From an uncultured Tenacibaculum sp. (GTDB taxonomy: Bacteria; Bacteroidota; Bacteroidia; Flavobacteriales; Flavobacteriaceae): DNA of 64,000 nt. Below the pieces are notes generated by a model. That model saw only the letters and a list, made by a program, of their open reading frames with translations, was not told the origin of the DNA and did not search any database. A program made the position numbers and the translations under genes. Each line of letters opens with the position of its first letter. Positions within the stretch are counted from its first letter, which is position 1. Below, one piece after another: positions 9,050-15,974 of this stretch. The stretch spans positions 744,001-808,000 of the forward strand of contig NZ_CANMMT010000001.1 of NCBI RefSeq assembly GCF_947499065.1, in the 5' to 3' direction.

Positions 9050-9658
9050 ATGGCTTTTGAATTACCAGAATTAGGATATGCTTACGATGCATTAGAACCA
9101 CATATAGATGCAAGAACGATGGAAATTCACCATGGTAAGCACCATAACGGATATACAACTAAGTTAAACGCTGCTATTGAAGGAACTGATTTAGAAGGAA
9201 AGTCTATTGAAGATATTTTAACAAACTTAGATATGAGCAACGGAGCTGTTCGTAATAATGGAGGTGGATTTTACAACCACTCTTTATTCTGGACAGTAAT
9301 GAACCCAGAAGATAGAGGATATTTATCAGGAGAATTAAAAGACGCTATCGAAGCTGAGTTTGGTTCTAAAGAAGCTTTTATCGATGCTTTTTCTAAGGCT
9401 GCTGCAACACAGTTTGGTTCAGGATGGGCTTGGTTATGTGTTCACAAAGGAGGAAAAGTAGAAGTATGTTCTACTCCAAACCAAGACAACCCATTAATGC
9501 CAGGTGTAACTTGTGGTGGAACTCCAATCTTAGGATTAGATGTTTGGGAGCACGCTTACTACTTAAACTACCAAAACCGTCGTCCTGATTATATTGATGC
9601 TTTCTTTAAAGTAATCAACTGGAACGAGGTTGAAAGAAGATATGCTGAAGCTAAATAA
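9050..9658 (+). CDS. sod: Superoxide dismutase, Fe/Mn family
   Basis: It dismutates superoxide to oxygen and hydrogen peroxide. The four metal ligands lie in [10 protein letters not shown] (N-terminal His), FYNHSLFW (second His) and [12 protein letters not shown] (Asp and last His). RNNGGG before the second His, plus Gln in [10 protein letters not shown], are features of the Mn-type subgroup; the Fe type would have Gln in the first position. Mn or cambialistic use is therefore more likely than strict Fe (inference). There is no signal peptide, so it is cytosolic. Length 202 is normal. Strong own terminator; monocistronic. Confidence 0.95.
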   Translation: MAFELPELGYAYDALEPHIDARTMEIHHGKHHNGYTTKLNAAIEGTDLEGKSIEDILTNLDMSNGAVRNNGGGFYNHSLFWTVMNPEDRGYLSGELKDAIEAEFGSKEAFIDAFSKAAATQFGSGWAWLCVHKGGKVEVCSTPNQDNPLMPGVTCGGTPILGLDVWEHAYYLNYQNRRPDYIDAFFKVINWNEVERRYAEAK

Positions 9659-9687
9659 TAACAAAGTTATTAGCTAACATATAAATT

Positions 9688-9713
9688 AAAACCCGCTATT
9701 AGCGGGTTTTTTT
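9688..9713. terminator. Bidirectional terminator between sod and thioesterase genes
   Basis: AAAACCCGCT (9688-9697) pairs with AGCGGGTTTT (9701-9710) around ATT, with flanking A and T runs. It serves sod (plus) and is 5 nt from the stop of the convergent thioesterase gene. Confidence 0.9.
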
Positions 9714-9717
9714 ATGC

Positions 9718-10200
9718 TTATACTTTTTGAAAACGTAAGCTTTTAATTCTTTCTTCAAAAGATGTTTCTTCTACTGGTAAAACTACACTTTCAAATAAGT
9801 TTAATAAATCTTCAGAGTGCTTTTCAGAAGCTAACTGTATTAGGTTAAAATAAGCAAAAGAGCTCCATAAAACGGCTTTCAATTCAGTTTTAGCCTCGTT
9901 CCACATACGGATTTCAACTAACAATTTTCTATCTCCGTAATTAATTAATTGAGATTCAATAGTAACTGTTTCCATTAGAGTAGCTGGTTTCAAATAAGAA
10001 ATTTGATGAGAAGCTACTACCCAGCTTTTTCCTTTGCTTTTTCCATGTGCATAGATGTCTAGGTTATAATTCTCAATTAGCTGATCTTCTCTAGCGTTGA
10101 TAAGATAATTAAAATACGAAGCATTGTTTAAATGATTAAAAGGATCGCAGTCTTGAAACCTTATTTTTGTTTTGCTCTCTAAAATTTTTGGTAATTCCAT
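9718..10200 (-). CDS. Acyl-CoA thioesterase, 4HBT hotdog family
   Basis: A single hotdog domain with the 4HBT opening IRFQDCDPFNHLNNASYFNY (usual form RwsDtDanGHvnNa.Y), where Asp and the HLNN segment form the active site. Members hydrolyse acyl-CoA or acyl-ACP thioesters. The frame is open from 10224, but the start is placed at the ATG at 10200 (MELPKILESK): a 22-bp palindromic operator occupies 10214-10235 and would otherwise be coding. The TetR gene lies immediately upstream on the same strand, and the same operator core also lies upstream of that gene. The thioesterase is thus probably a direct TetR target. The acyl substrate is unknown. Confidence 0.88.
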   Translation of the reverse strand: MELPKILESKTKIRFQDCDPFNHLNNASYFNYLINAREDQLIENYNLDIYAHGKSKGKSWVVASHQISYLKPATLMETVTIESQLINYGDRKLLVEIRMWNEAKTELKAVLWSSFAYFNLIQLASEKHSEDLLNLFESVVLPVEETSFEERIKSLRFQKV

Positions 10201-10213
10201 AGTAAATAAGTTT

Positions 10214-10235
10214 AAATATACCAATTGGTATATTT
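10214..10235. promoter_or_regulatory. Palindromic TetR operator 1 (thioesterase)
   Basis: A perfect 22-bp palindrome centred between 10224 and 10225, with core ATACCAATTGGTAT. It lies 14 nt upstream of the thioesterase start, between that gene and tetR. The core recurs upstream of tetR with one changed base. Confidence 0.8.
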
Positions 10236-10251
10236 TTAGTTAAAAAAATAG

Positions 10252-10845
10252 TTATAGTTGTAAATCTTGTTGTATAATCTGTTTCATGGTTAATGATAAA
10301 TCTGTAAGAAAACTAGGGTCTTTCATTATATATGACATGTATACAGCACCTTCAATCATATAAAAAAAACGTTTTGCATAAGTAGCATTATCTATAGTAG
10401 GTTTAATTTCATTAGCTTGCTTTCCAGCTTCGATTAATAAAGAAAATTGCTCTAAAATTCGAGTATTATAAGAACGAACTAAATTAGAAATAGCCGTATT
10501 CTGATTATTAGAATCTACTCCAATGTTTAAAATAGGGCAACCTCCAAATTGTTTACTATAGTTGTAATAGTTTTCGTAAAAAGAAGCAATGTTATATAGC
10601 CTTTCTATAGGAGAAGCGTCTTTATTAATATGTGCATTTAAATCTTTTAAAACATTTCTTACAGAAAAACGAAAAGCTTCAATGGCTAGCTCTTCTTTGT
10701 TTTCAAAATGACCATAAATAGCACCTTTTGTTAAACCAGTGGCTTGAGTTATTTTTGATAAACTCATTGCAGAATATCCATTCTTGTTGAATATTGGAGC
10801 AACCGTTTCAATAATAAAAGCTTTTGTTTTCTCTGATTTAGACAC
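10252..10845 (-). CDS. TetR/AcrR-family repressor
   Basis: The N-terminal TetR_N domain (about 8-55) contains the HTH SLSKITQATGLTKGAIYGHFENKEELA. The remaining 140 residues are an all-helical ligand-binding region of the type found in fatty-acid- or xenobiotic-responsive members (C-terminal blocks FGGCPILNIGVDSN and FFYMIEGAVYMSYI). Two near-identical palindromes, one upstream of this gene and one between it and the thioesterase gene, strongly suggest autoregulation plus control of the thioesterase. The ligand may be an acyl-CoA or an aromatic compound; this is a guess from the target enzyme. Confidence 0.92.
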   Translation of the reverse strand: MSKSEKTKAFIIETVAPIFNKNGYSAMSLSKITQATGLTKGAIYGHFENKEELAIEAFRFSVRNVLKDLNAHINKDASPIERLYNIASFYENYYNYSKQFGGCPILNIGVDSNNQNTAISNLVRSYNTRILEQFSLLIEAGKQANEIKPTIDNATYAKRFFYMIEGAVYMSYIMKDPSFLTDLSLTMKQIIQQDLQL

Positions 10846-10881
10846 AATAGTACTAGATTAAAGTGTAAATATATGAAAAAT

Positions 10882-10895
10882 ATACCAATCGGTAT
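10882..10895. promoter_or_regulatory. Palindromic TetR operator 2 (autoregulatory)
   Basis: ATACCAATCGGTAT, identical to the core of the operator at 10214-10235 except for one base beside the centre. It lies 36 nt upstream of the tetR start. Confidence 0.75.
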
Positions 10896-10905
10896 TTTTT
10901 ATGAT

Positions 10906-10935
10906 AAAAAACAACTCCTTATTATGAGGAGTTGT
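10906..10935 (-). terminator. Terminator of the PLP enzyme gene
   Basis: ACAACTCCT (10911-10919) pairs with AGGAGTTGT (10927-10935). On the minus strand a U run follows (10906-10910). It is 5 nt past the stop at 10941 and next to operator 2. Confidence 0.85.
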
Positions 10936-10940
10936 CAATT

Positions 10941-12089
10941 TTATATCTCTAAAGCTTGTGATAAATCAGCTAATAAATCGTCAATATCTTCTATTCCAAT
11001 ACTTAAACGAATTAATGAATTCGTAATTCCTAATTTTAAACGTTCAGCTTCTGGTATCGATGCATGTGTCATTGTTATAGGATGACTTACCAAACTTTCT
11101 ACACCTCCTAAAGATTCAGCAAGCGTGAAAATTTTAGTGTTTTCTAAAAAAGAAAGCGCTGCTTCTTTACTTTCATCTTTTAAACGGAAAGAAACCATTC
11201 CACCAAAATCATCCATTTGCTTTTTAGCAATTTCATGATTTGGATGGCTTTCTAAACCTGGGTAATAAACATCGCTTACCTTTGGATGTGCATTCAAAAA
11301 TTCAGCAACAGCTTTTCCATTTTCACAATGACGCTGCATACGCAAGTGTAAAGTTTTAACACCTCTTAAGGCTAAGAACGAATCCATTGGTCCAGCAATA
11401 GCGCCGGCTGCGAACTGTATAAAATGTAACTCTTTGGCAAGTTCAGCATCTTTTACCATCAAAGCACCCATAACAAGATCTGAATGACCTCCTAAGTATT
11501 TTGTTGCCGAATGCATTACAATATCTACTCCTAAATCTAAAGGACGTTGTAAATAAGGTGTTGCAAAAGTATTATCAACACCAATTAAAATACTGGTGTT
11601 TTTTGTTTTTACAGCTTTGGTAATTGCTGCAATATCTGCAATTTTCATTAACGGATTGGTTGGTGTCTCAATCCATATTAATTTGGTGTTGTTAGAAATA
11701 GCATTGGTTACATTAGCTATTTCATCCATGTTTACAAACTGAAAATTTAACCCGTAGTTTTTAAATAGTCTCATAAACATACGGTAAGTACCACCATAAA
11801 TATCGTCACCAGCAATAACTTCATCACCAGGTTTTAAAGTTCTTAAAACACAGTCAATAGCAGCTAATCCTGATGCAAACGCAAAGCCATGTGTTCCGTT
11901 TTCTAAAGCCGCAAACGAATTTTCTAATGCAGTTCTCGTTGGATTTGCACCTCTAGAATATTCATAACCTTTATGTACTCCTGGACTAGCTTGTGCATAT
12001 GTTGAGGTTTGAAAAATAGGTGTCATCACAGCACCGGTAGACTCCTCATGCTTTTGACCTCCATGTATGGCTTTGGTGTTAAATTTCAT
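10941..12089 (-). CDS. metB: Cystathionine gamma-synthase/lyase (Cys/Met PLP enzyme)
   Basis: This fold-type I PLP enzyme acts in trans-sulfuration or methionine synthesis. Visible blocks are the N-terminal TKAIHGGQ, the phosphate-binding YSRGANPTR, FASGLAAI, the substrate Tyr in DDIYGGTYRMF, and the PLP-lysine motif MHSATKYLGGHSD. The C-terminal FTLAESLGGVESLVSHP is characteristic of gamma-synthase and gamma-lyase proteins. Sequence alone does not separate MetB (synthase) from gamma-lyase, so the symbol is provisional. Length 382 is normal. The DinB-type gene lies 13 nt upstream on the same strand, probably co-transcribed. Confidence 0.92.
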   Translation of the reverse strand: MKFNTKAIHGGQKHEESTGAVMTPIFQTSTYAQASPGVHKGYEYSRGANPTRTALENSFAALENGTHGFAFASGLAAIDCVLRTLKPGDEVIAGDDIYGGTYRMFMRLFKNYGLNFQFVNMDEIANVTNAISNNTKLIWIETPTNPLMKIADIAAITKAVKTKNTSILIGVDNTFATPYLQRPLDLGVDIVMHSATKYLGGHSDLVMGALMVKDAELAKELHFIQFAAGAIAGPMDSFLALRGVKTLHLRMQRHCENGKAVAEFLNAHPKVSDVYYPGLESHPNHEIAKKQMDDFGGMVSFRLKDESKEAALSFLENTKIFTLAESLGGVESLVSHPITMTHASIPEAERLKLGITNSLIRLSIGIEDIDDLLADLSQALEI

Positions 12090-12102
12090 GCGTTGCTTAG
12101 TT

Positions 12103-12558
12103 TTATACCAACTTAGTTAAAGCCATGATATTACCTAAATGAATACCTTCATGTAAATTATTAAAGGCAATAGCACTTTCAATAGAATCTAAAACAAACC
12201 CAGTACTTGTTTCGTAAGTAGTATAGCTTGTAAAAATTCCAGCTTCAAAATCTTCTTTTAAAGTATCTGGTAAACCAATTAATAAATCTTTTACTTCATC
12301 AAATTCTTCTTCAGTAAATGTTTCCGTTGGAAAAGTACCTTTTCTGTATTTTTCAATTAATTCATCTGAAGCTAAACAGTTTAATCCAGATAACTTATAA
12401 TGTAATAATTGTTGAGTTACTACTAAATGAGCTACATTCCAAGCAATATTGTTTTTAAATCCTTCTGGAATTTTATGTAATTGCTCACTTGATAAACCTT
12501 CTATTTTTTTTAAAACTAATTCTCTTGATTTTTTTAAAACTTCAAATTGTTTGTTCAT
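12103..12558 (-). CDS. DinB-superfamily protein
   Basis: A 151-residue four-helix DinB/YfiT-like protein. The three expected metal-binding histidines can be assigned to NVAHLV (about H44) and the C-terminal HEGIHLG (about H136 and H140). Family members bind a divalent metal and several act as thiol-dependent S-transferases, but most flavobacterial ones are uncharacterised. It is immediately upstream of the cystathionine enzyme gene on the same strand, so a sulfur-metabolism or thiol-transferase role is conceivable (inference from context only). Confidence 0.85.
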   Translation of the reverse strand: MNKQFEVLKKSRELVLKKIEGLSSEQLHKIPEGFKNNIAWNVAHLVVTQQLLHYKLSGLNCLASDELIEKYRKGTFPTETFTEEEFDEVKDLLIGLPDTLKEDFEAGIFTSYTTYETSTGFVLDSIESAIAFNNLHEGIHLGNIMALTKLV

Positions 12559-12600
12559 TTTTCTACTTATTTTAGCTAGCTCAAAGATAATTATTTACCC

Positions 12601-12948
12601 ATGAAGAAAGTTTATTTTTTACAAACTTGTGATACTTGCCGTAGAATTTTAAAAGAAGTAAATATTGACGGTTTTGAAAAGCAAGAAATAAAAACCAACG
12701 CCATAACTGTTGAGCAATTAGAAGAAATGCGAAAATTGACGGATAGTTATGAGAGTTTATTTAATAAAAGAGCAAAGTTGTACAAGGAAAGAGATTTAAA
12801 AAATCAGAACTTAACGGAAACTGATTATCGTCAATTTATTTTAGAAGAGTACACGTTTTTAAAGCGTCCAGTTTTTATAGTAGACAATGAAATTTTTATA
12901 GGAAATAGTAAAAAAGTAGTAGAAGCTTTAAAGGAAAGAGTGAATTAA
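12601..12948 (+). CDS. ArsC/Spx-family thioredoxin-like protein
   Basis: A 115-residue ArsC/Spx/YffB-fold protein with an N-terminal CDTC redox motif (C10, C13) preceded by a beta-strand (KVYFLQT). It ends in the RPVFIVDNEIFIGNS block typical of the family (usual form RPi...g..lviG). True arsenate reductases and Spx share this fold. Absence of an ars operon argues against an arsenic role, so arsenate reductase family is the safest label. It is divergent from the DinB gene (42 nt apart) and followed by a terminator. Confidence 0.85.
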   Translation: MKKVYFLQTCDTCRRILKEVNIDGFEKQEIKTNAITVEQLEEMRKLTDSYESLFNKRAKLYKERDLKNQNLTETDYRQFILEEYTFLKRPVFIVDNEIFIGNSKKVVEALKERVN

Positions 12949-12976
12949 GACTTTTTTAAAAGAATAAATAAACATT

Positions 12977-13010
12977 AAAAACTGCCTTAGTAATGAGGTG
13001 GTTTTTTATT
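12977..13010 (+). terminator. Terminator after the ArsC-like gene
   Basis: A 13-bp stem with three G-U pairs (12977-12989 with 12994-13006), loop GTAA, followed by T residues. It begins 29 nt after the stop, and its 3' arm is 23 nt from the next start codon. Confidence 0.8.
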
Positions 13011-13028
13011 TTTAGAAAAAATATTAAT

Positions 13029-13484
13029 ATGAAAAATACTTTATGGATTAGCTTGATTTTTCTCGTTTTTCTTTCGTGTAAAAAGGAGAACTCAGAGGTA
13101 AAAACTTTAATATTCTCTAACGATGCCAGTACTAAGATTTTTAACGAAGAAATTAATGAAATAAAACGGTTTTTTAAAAATAAAAGAGAAGAACAACAAG
13201 TGCTTTACTATGAGTATTATGATAAAATAATAATGCTTGAAAAAGAAATGAATGTATATTCAAAATTAGAAAGTATTGAGTCGAAAAAAGAATTTCTACA
13301 AAAATTTAAAGATAATCTGGAGAAAAACTATGGTGTTAAAGGAGTTGTGTTTAATAGTTTGAAAATGAATGTGAAATCAGATGCTTTAACATTTAATTCA
13401 GTTGCTAATAATGATATAAGCAGAACTTTATATTCTTTTTATAAGACAATGTATGTATATTCTCCTGCAAAAGAAGGACTTTAA
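13029..13484 (+). CDS. Small lipoprotein of unknown function
   Basis: The start at ATG 13029 gives a standard lipoprotein signal (hydrophobic ISLIFLVF then LSC, Cys17). An upstream ATG at 12993 in the same frame lies inside the terminator hairpin of the previous gene and is rejected. The mature part (about 135 residues) is charged and helical, with Lys/Glu-rich stretches and no motif I recognise. It shares a run of plus-strand genes with two small unknown proteins (13523 and 14081), all probably envelope-associated. The function is not known. Confidence 0.65.
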   Translation: MKNTLWISLIFLVFLSCKKENSEVKTLIFSNDASTKIFNEEINEIKRFFKNKREEQQVLYYEYYDKIIMLEKEMNVYSKLESIESKKEFLQKFKDNLEKNYGVKGVVFNSLKMNVKSDALTFNSVANNDISRTLYSFYKTMYVYSPAKEGL

Positions 13485-13522
13485 GATATATGAGACGAGA
13501 TAGTTTTTAGTTTGATTACAAA

Positions 13523-14047
13523 ATGAGTTTAATGAAAAAATTAAAAAGTTTATTAATTGTTTTTGTTTTAAGTACAATTACTTATTTGTTTTTTAATCCA
13601 ATACTTGTTTTTATCAATGTGGAAAATGAATCATATTCAACTAAAAAAGAATATGAAAAAGGAGATATAATTAAAGTTTTAGATAATTGTAATTTTGAAG
13701 AAGGAAATTGGGTAGTATATCTTATAATTAACAAAGATGATTCTGATAATATTGATGTGAGAATTCCTAAAGGTAAAATATTAAAAACTGAGGATGTAGA
13801 ATTACTAAAAAGTATGAAGAATAATTGGTTGTTTAAATATACAGGGGGAGATTTAGCAACGGTTCAGAGTCAAATAAGATTTTATAAAGATGATGTGCTT
13901 ATGTTTTCTAGTAATATAGTATTAGATAAAGAGTTTAAGGCATTACAAAACAGTGATTTTGGTGCTGTATATCCAATAGAAGAAAATATTATGATAAAAT
14001 ATTGTATGCGGTTTGAAAGAGTGTTTTTACCTTTTGTTTTACTGTAA
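13523..14047 (+). CDS. Membrane-anchored protein of unknown function
   Basis: A Lys-rich start (MSLMKKLKS) is followed by one hydrophobic segment (about residues 10-30) and a soluble part of about 140 residues rich in beta-type sequence (WVVYLIINKDD, NIDVRIPKGK). It is probably an N-terminal anchor with a periplasmic domain. No family was recognised. A second ATG three codons in (13532) is an equally possible start. It sits between the 13029 lipoprotein and a tiny membrane protein. Confidence 0.6.
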   Translation: MSLMKKLKSLLIVFVLSTITYLFFNPILVFINVENESYSTKKEYEKGDIIKVLDNCNFEEGNWVVYLIINKDDSDNIDVRIPKGKILKTEDVELLKSMKNNWLFKYTGGDLATVQSQIRFYKDDVLMFSSNIVLDKEFKALQNSDFGAVYPIEENIMIKYCMRFERVFLPFVLL

Positions 14048-14080
14048 TATGAAGAGTTGTTTTCTGTTAGTTAAAAAAAA

Positions 14081-14281
14081 ATGAATAGAATAATAAGATA
14101 TTTAGTGTACTTGATAGTGTTTTGCTTAATATCAGTATTTGTAAAATATCTTTTTGCAATAATAAAAAGACAAAATGTAGAGAGTATAGATTATATATTG
14201 AGTGCTGGTTTTGGCTTTGTGATGTGGTTATATTATTTGTTTTCTGGGAAATTAAAAGAATCAGAAAAGAAGAAAGACTAA
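14081..14281 (+). CDS. Small two-helix membrane protein, unknown
   Basis: A 66-residue frame beginning MNRIIRYLVYLIVF, with two hydrophobic segments (about 5-27 and 40-54) and a charged tail (KLKESEKKKD). The positive-inside distribution is plausible. It follows the 13523 gene by 33 nt on the same strand. There are no homologues I can name; the call rests on sensible membrane topology and on position, not on a domain. Confidence 0.45.
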   Translation: MNRIIRYLVYLIVFCLISVFVKYLFAIIKRQNVESIDYILSAGFGFVMWLYYLFSGKLKESEKKKD

Positions 14282-14313
14282 ATAAAATATCTTTAACCAT
14301 AAGCTTTTGAAAC

Positions 14314-14403
14314 TCTTCTTATCGGAAGAATAAACAAAGCTTCGAGTGAAGAATATTTTGTCACTAGTGAAAGAAGTATTTTGCTTATAAGCAAAGTGTT
14401 TTG
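14314..14403. repeat. Imperfect hairpin-TTTTG tandem repeats
   Basis: Three adjoining units of 20-23 nt (14340-14360, 14361-14383, 14384-14403) each have a short palindrome followed by a purine-rich run and a terminal TTTTG. The palindromes differ in sequence: CTTC/GAAG, TCACTAGTGA and CTTATAAG. A further TCTTC/GAAGA hairpin lies at 14314-14329. The stretch ends 25 nt before a perfect terminator hairpin. Confidence 0.55.
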
Positions 14404-14428
14404 GTAGGTCTAATGATACTAAAAGAAT

Positions 14429-14466
14429 AACGAGGGTTATAATCTATTTATAACCCTCGTTGTTTT
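14429..14466. terminator. Strong terminator hairpin
   Basis: A perfect 14-bp stem (14429-14442 with 14448-14461), loop TCTAT, then a T-rich tail on the plus strand. It would end transcription through the 14081 gene and the repeat stretch. Confidence 0.85.
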
Positions 14467-14558
14467 GTTTAAATAATTACCGTTATGGTATTTATATAAA
14501 TATAGTTATTCAAAGTAGTTGCTGTACTTTAAAGAAATAAAAGTACTTACGTTTGCTT

Positions 14559-15035
14559 TTATCTAGAAGCTACTTTGTTTTTAGAAGAGGCTAATAAGCT
14601 AGCTAATTCGTCTTTTGTAATTTTAGTCTTAATACCTAATAATACTAATTTATCGCTATCGCCACTAGCTCTTACAATAATCTCTCTTACATATCCCTTC
14701 TTTTCTAAGAATAAAATTTCAGCTTTACCGTCTTTATCCTTAGCTCTAACCAAAGTTTTCAAACTGTTTTTTCTAGAAAAACGTCTAAAATCTTTTGAAA
14801 CATCATTGTTGTTATTATTAAATATCATAACCTTAAAGTCGCTCGATTGCTCTAAAAGATTTTTTAATTCTTTATTATCAGTATCATCTAAAAAAGAACC
14901 AGCAAAAGAGCTAGATAAGTTTATAGAAAAAGCAGATTTGTCTTTATGACTCTTGTAAAATTGTTTGAACTTAGCTTCTTGTGCAGATAAGCTTACTAAG
15001 AAAAAGCAAAATAATGCTGTTAAAATTCGTTTCAT
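14559..15035 (-). CDS. DUF4252 secreted protein
   Basis: A signal peptide (MKRILTALFCFFLVSLSAQ) is followed by about 138 residues matching the Bacteroidota DUF4252 pattern: a small protein that opens with a Phe/Ser segment, a central VMIFNNN...DVSKDF block, and a C-terminal GYVREIIVRASGDSDKLVLLGIKTKI segment before the end. Members are often encoded next to a sigma factor in other genomes; none is present here, and the gene appears solitary. The function is unknown. It faces away from the AraC gene at 15206. Confidence 0.8.
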   Translation of the reverse strand: MKRILTALFCFFLVSLSAQEAKFKQFYKSHKDKSAFSINLSSSFAGSFLDDTDNKELKNLLEQSSDFKVMIFNNNNNDVSKDFRRFSRKNSLKTLVRAKDKDGKAEILFLEKKGYVREIIVRASGDSDKLVLLGIKTKITKDELASLLASSKNKVASR

Positions 15036-15177
15036 AATGGTTTGTTTTAGTTTTACAAGGGAGACGACCAGCTTTAAAATTTGTTACAATAAAAATAATT
15101 TTAGAAAATTATAGCGCTAATTTTTATTAGATTCAAACTATTGATAATGAGTTGGAAACTTGTAACAAAAAGAAGTG

Positions 15178-15197
15178 TTTATAGTCTTAACTATAAA
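15178..15197. promoter_or_regulatory. Inverted repeat upstream of AraC-type gene
   Basis: TTTATAGT (15178-15185) and ACTATAAA (15190-15197), a perfect 8-bp inverted repeat with a 4-nt centre, end 8 nt before the start codon at 15206. It could be an operator or a leader hairpin. Confidence 0.5.
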
Positions 15198-15205
15198 CCT
15201 TGTCC

Positions 15206-15916
15206 ATGGCTAAAAAAATTATTTTTGCAATTGTATTATTCTCCGTTATTTACCTTTTTACCTATAGAATTTATCATTCATGGTTAAATAAAAAATTTGA
15301 ACCAAAAGATGTTTATATTTTAAAATGGATGTATAAGGTTGTTGTTGTATTTGCATTCTTTTCGTTTTTGTGGGCTCCTTATAGTATTAGTAGTTCAGTA
15401 GTATTTATTTTTAAGTTAAGTTCTATAGCATCCATCTTTTTTATAGCGACTCGCCTTGGCGCTAAAACCTTTTTTAAACAGGAAACAGTACCGCTAAAAA
15501 ATAGAGAGGACACTATAAAAAAAGAAAAACCATCAGAAGAAATCTACAAAAAAGCATCTTGGTTAAAAGAACAGATGGTAGTAAACCAGTTTTATCTAAA
15601 CCCTGATCTAACATTAAAATCTTTGGCAGAGAATCTAAATATGACTCCGCATGTTCTATCAAAAGTAATTAATGATGGATTGAATAAGAATTTCTCTGAT
15701 TTTGTAAATGAATATCGTGTAGAAGCAGTAATAGAAAAAATGCGTAATAAAAAATACAATCACATAACACTGTTAGGTTTGTCTTTTGAATGTGGTTTTA
15801 ATTCAAAAACAACTTTTAATAGAGTATTTAAAAATATAAAAGGGGTTACTCCTTTAGCTTATAAAAAATCAATAAAAAACACTTCAGAACAACTTAAAAT
15901 AAGTGCCATTTTATAG
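15206..15916 (+). CDS. Membrane-bound AraC-type transcription regulator
   Basis: Three or four hydrophobic segments occupy residues 1-90; a cytosolic linker follows, then a C-terminal AraC double HTH (from about 125: LTLKSLAENLNMTPHVLSKVIND...NFSDFVNEYRVEAVIEKM and ITLLGLSFECGFNSKTTFNRVFKNIKGVTPLAYKK). The open frame extends to a TTG at 15200, but the ATG at 15206 is the natural start. These Bacteroidota regulators are thought to sense membrane-side signals. The serine hydrolase gene begins 59 nt downstream on the same strand and is a likely partner or target. Confidence 0.88.
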   Translation: MAKKIIFAIVLFSVIYLFTYRIYHSWLNKKFEPKDVYILKWMYKVVVVFAFFSFLWAPYSISSSVVFIFKLSSIASIFFIATRLGAKTFFKQETVPLKNREDTIKKEKPSEEIYKKASWLKEQMVVNQFYLNPDLTLKSLAENLNMTPHVLSKVINDGLNKNFSDFVNEYRVEAVIEKMRNKKYNHITLLGLSFECGFNSKTTFNRVFKNIKGVTPLAYKKSIKNTSEQLKISAIL

Positions 15917-15974
15917 TTTGGAGCTATTGCTGTCTTGTGTGAATATATGTTTGTTGAAAATTTAAATTAAAAAC

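Noticed and set aside
12993..13028. Upstream in-frame start for the 13029 lipoprotein
   Set aside because: The ATG lies inside the preceding terminator hairpin, and the lipoprotein signal begins at 13029.
14067..14300. Minus-strand frame opposite the small membrane protein at 14081
   Set aside because: It covers the plus-strand gene on the opposite strand; its Leu/Ser-rich composition is what an AT-rich gene gives on the other strand.
14575..14949. Plus-strand frame of 124 codons inside the DUF4252 gene
   Set aside because: DUF4252 on the minus strand has a signal peptide and family blocks; the opposite frame has neither.
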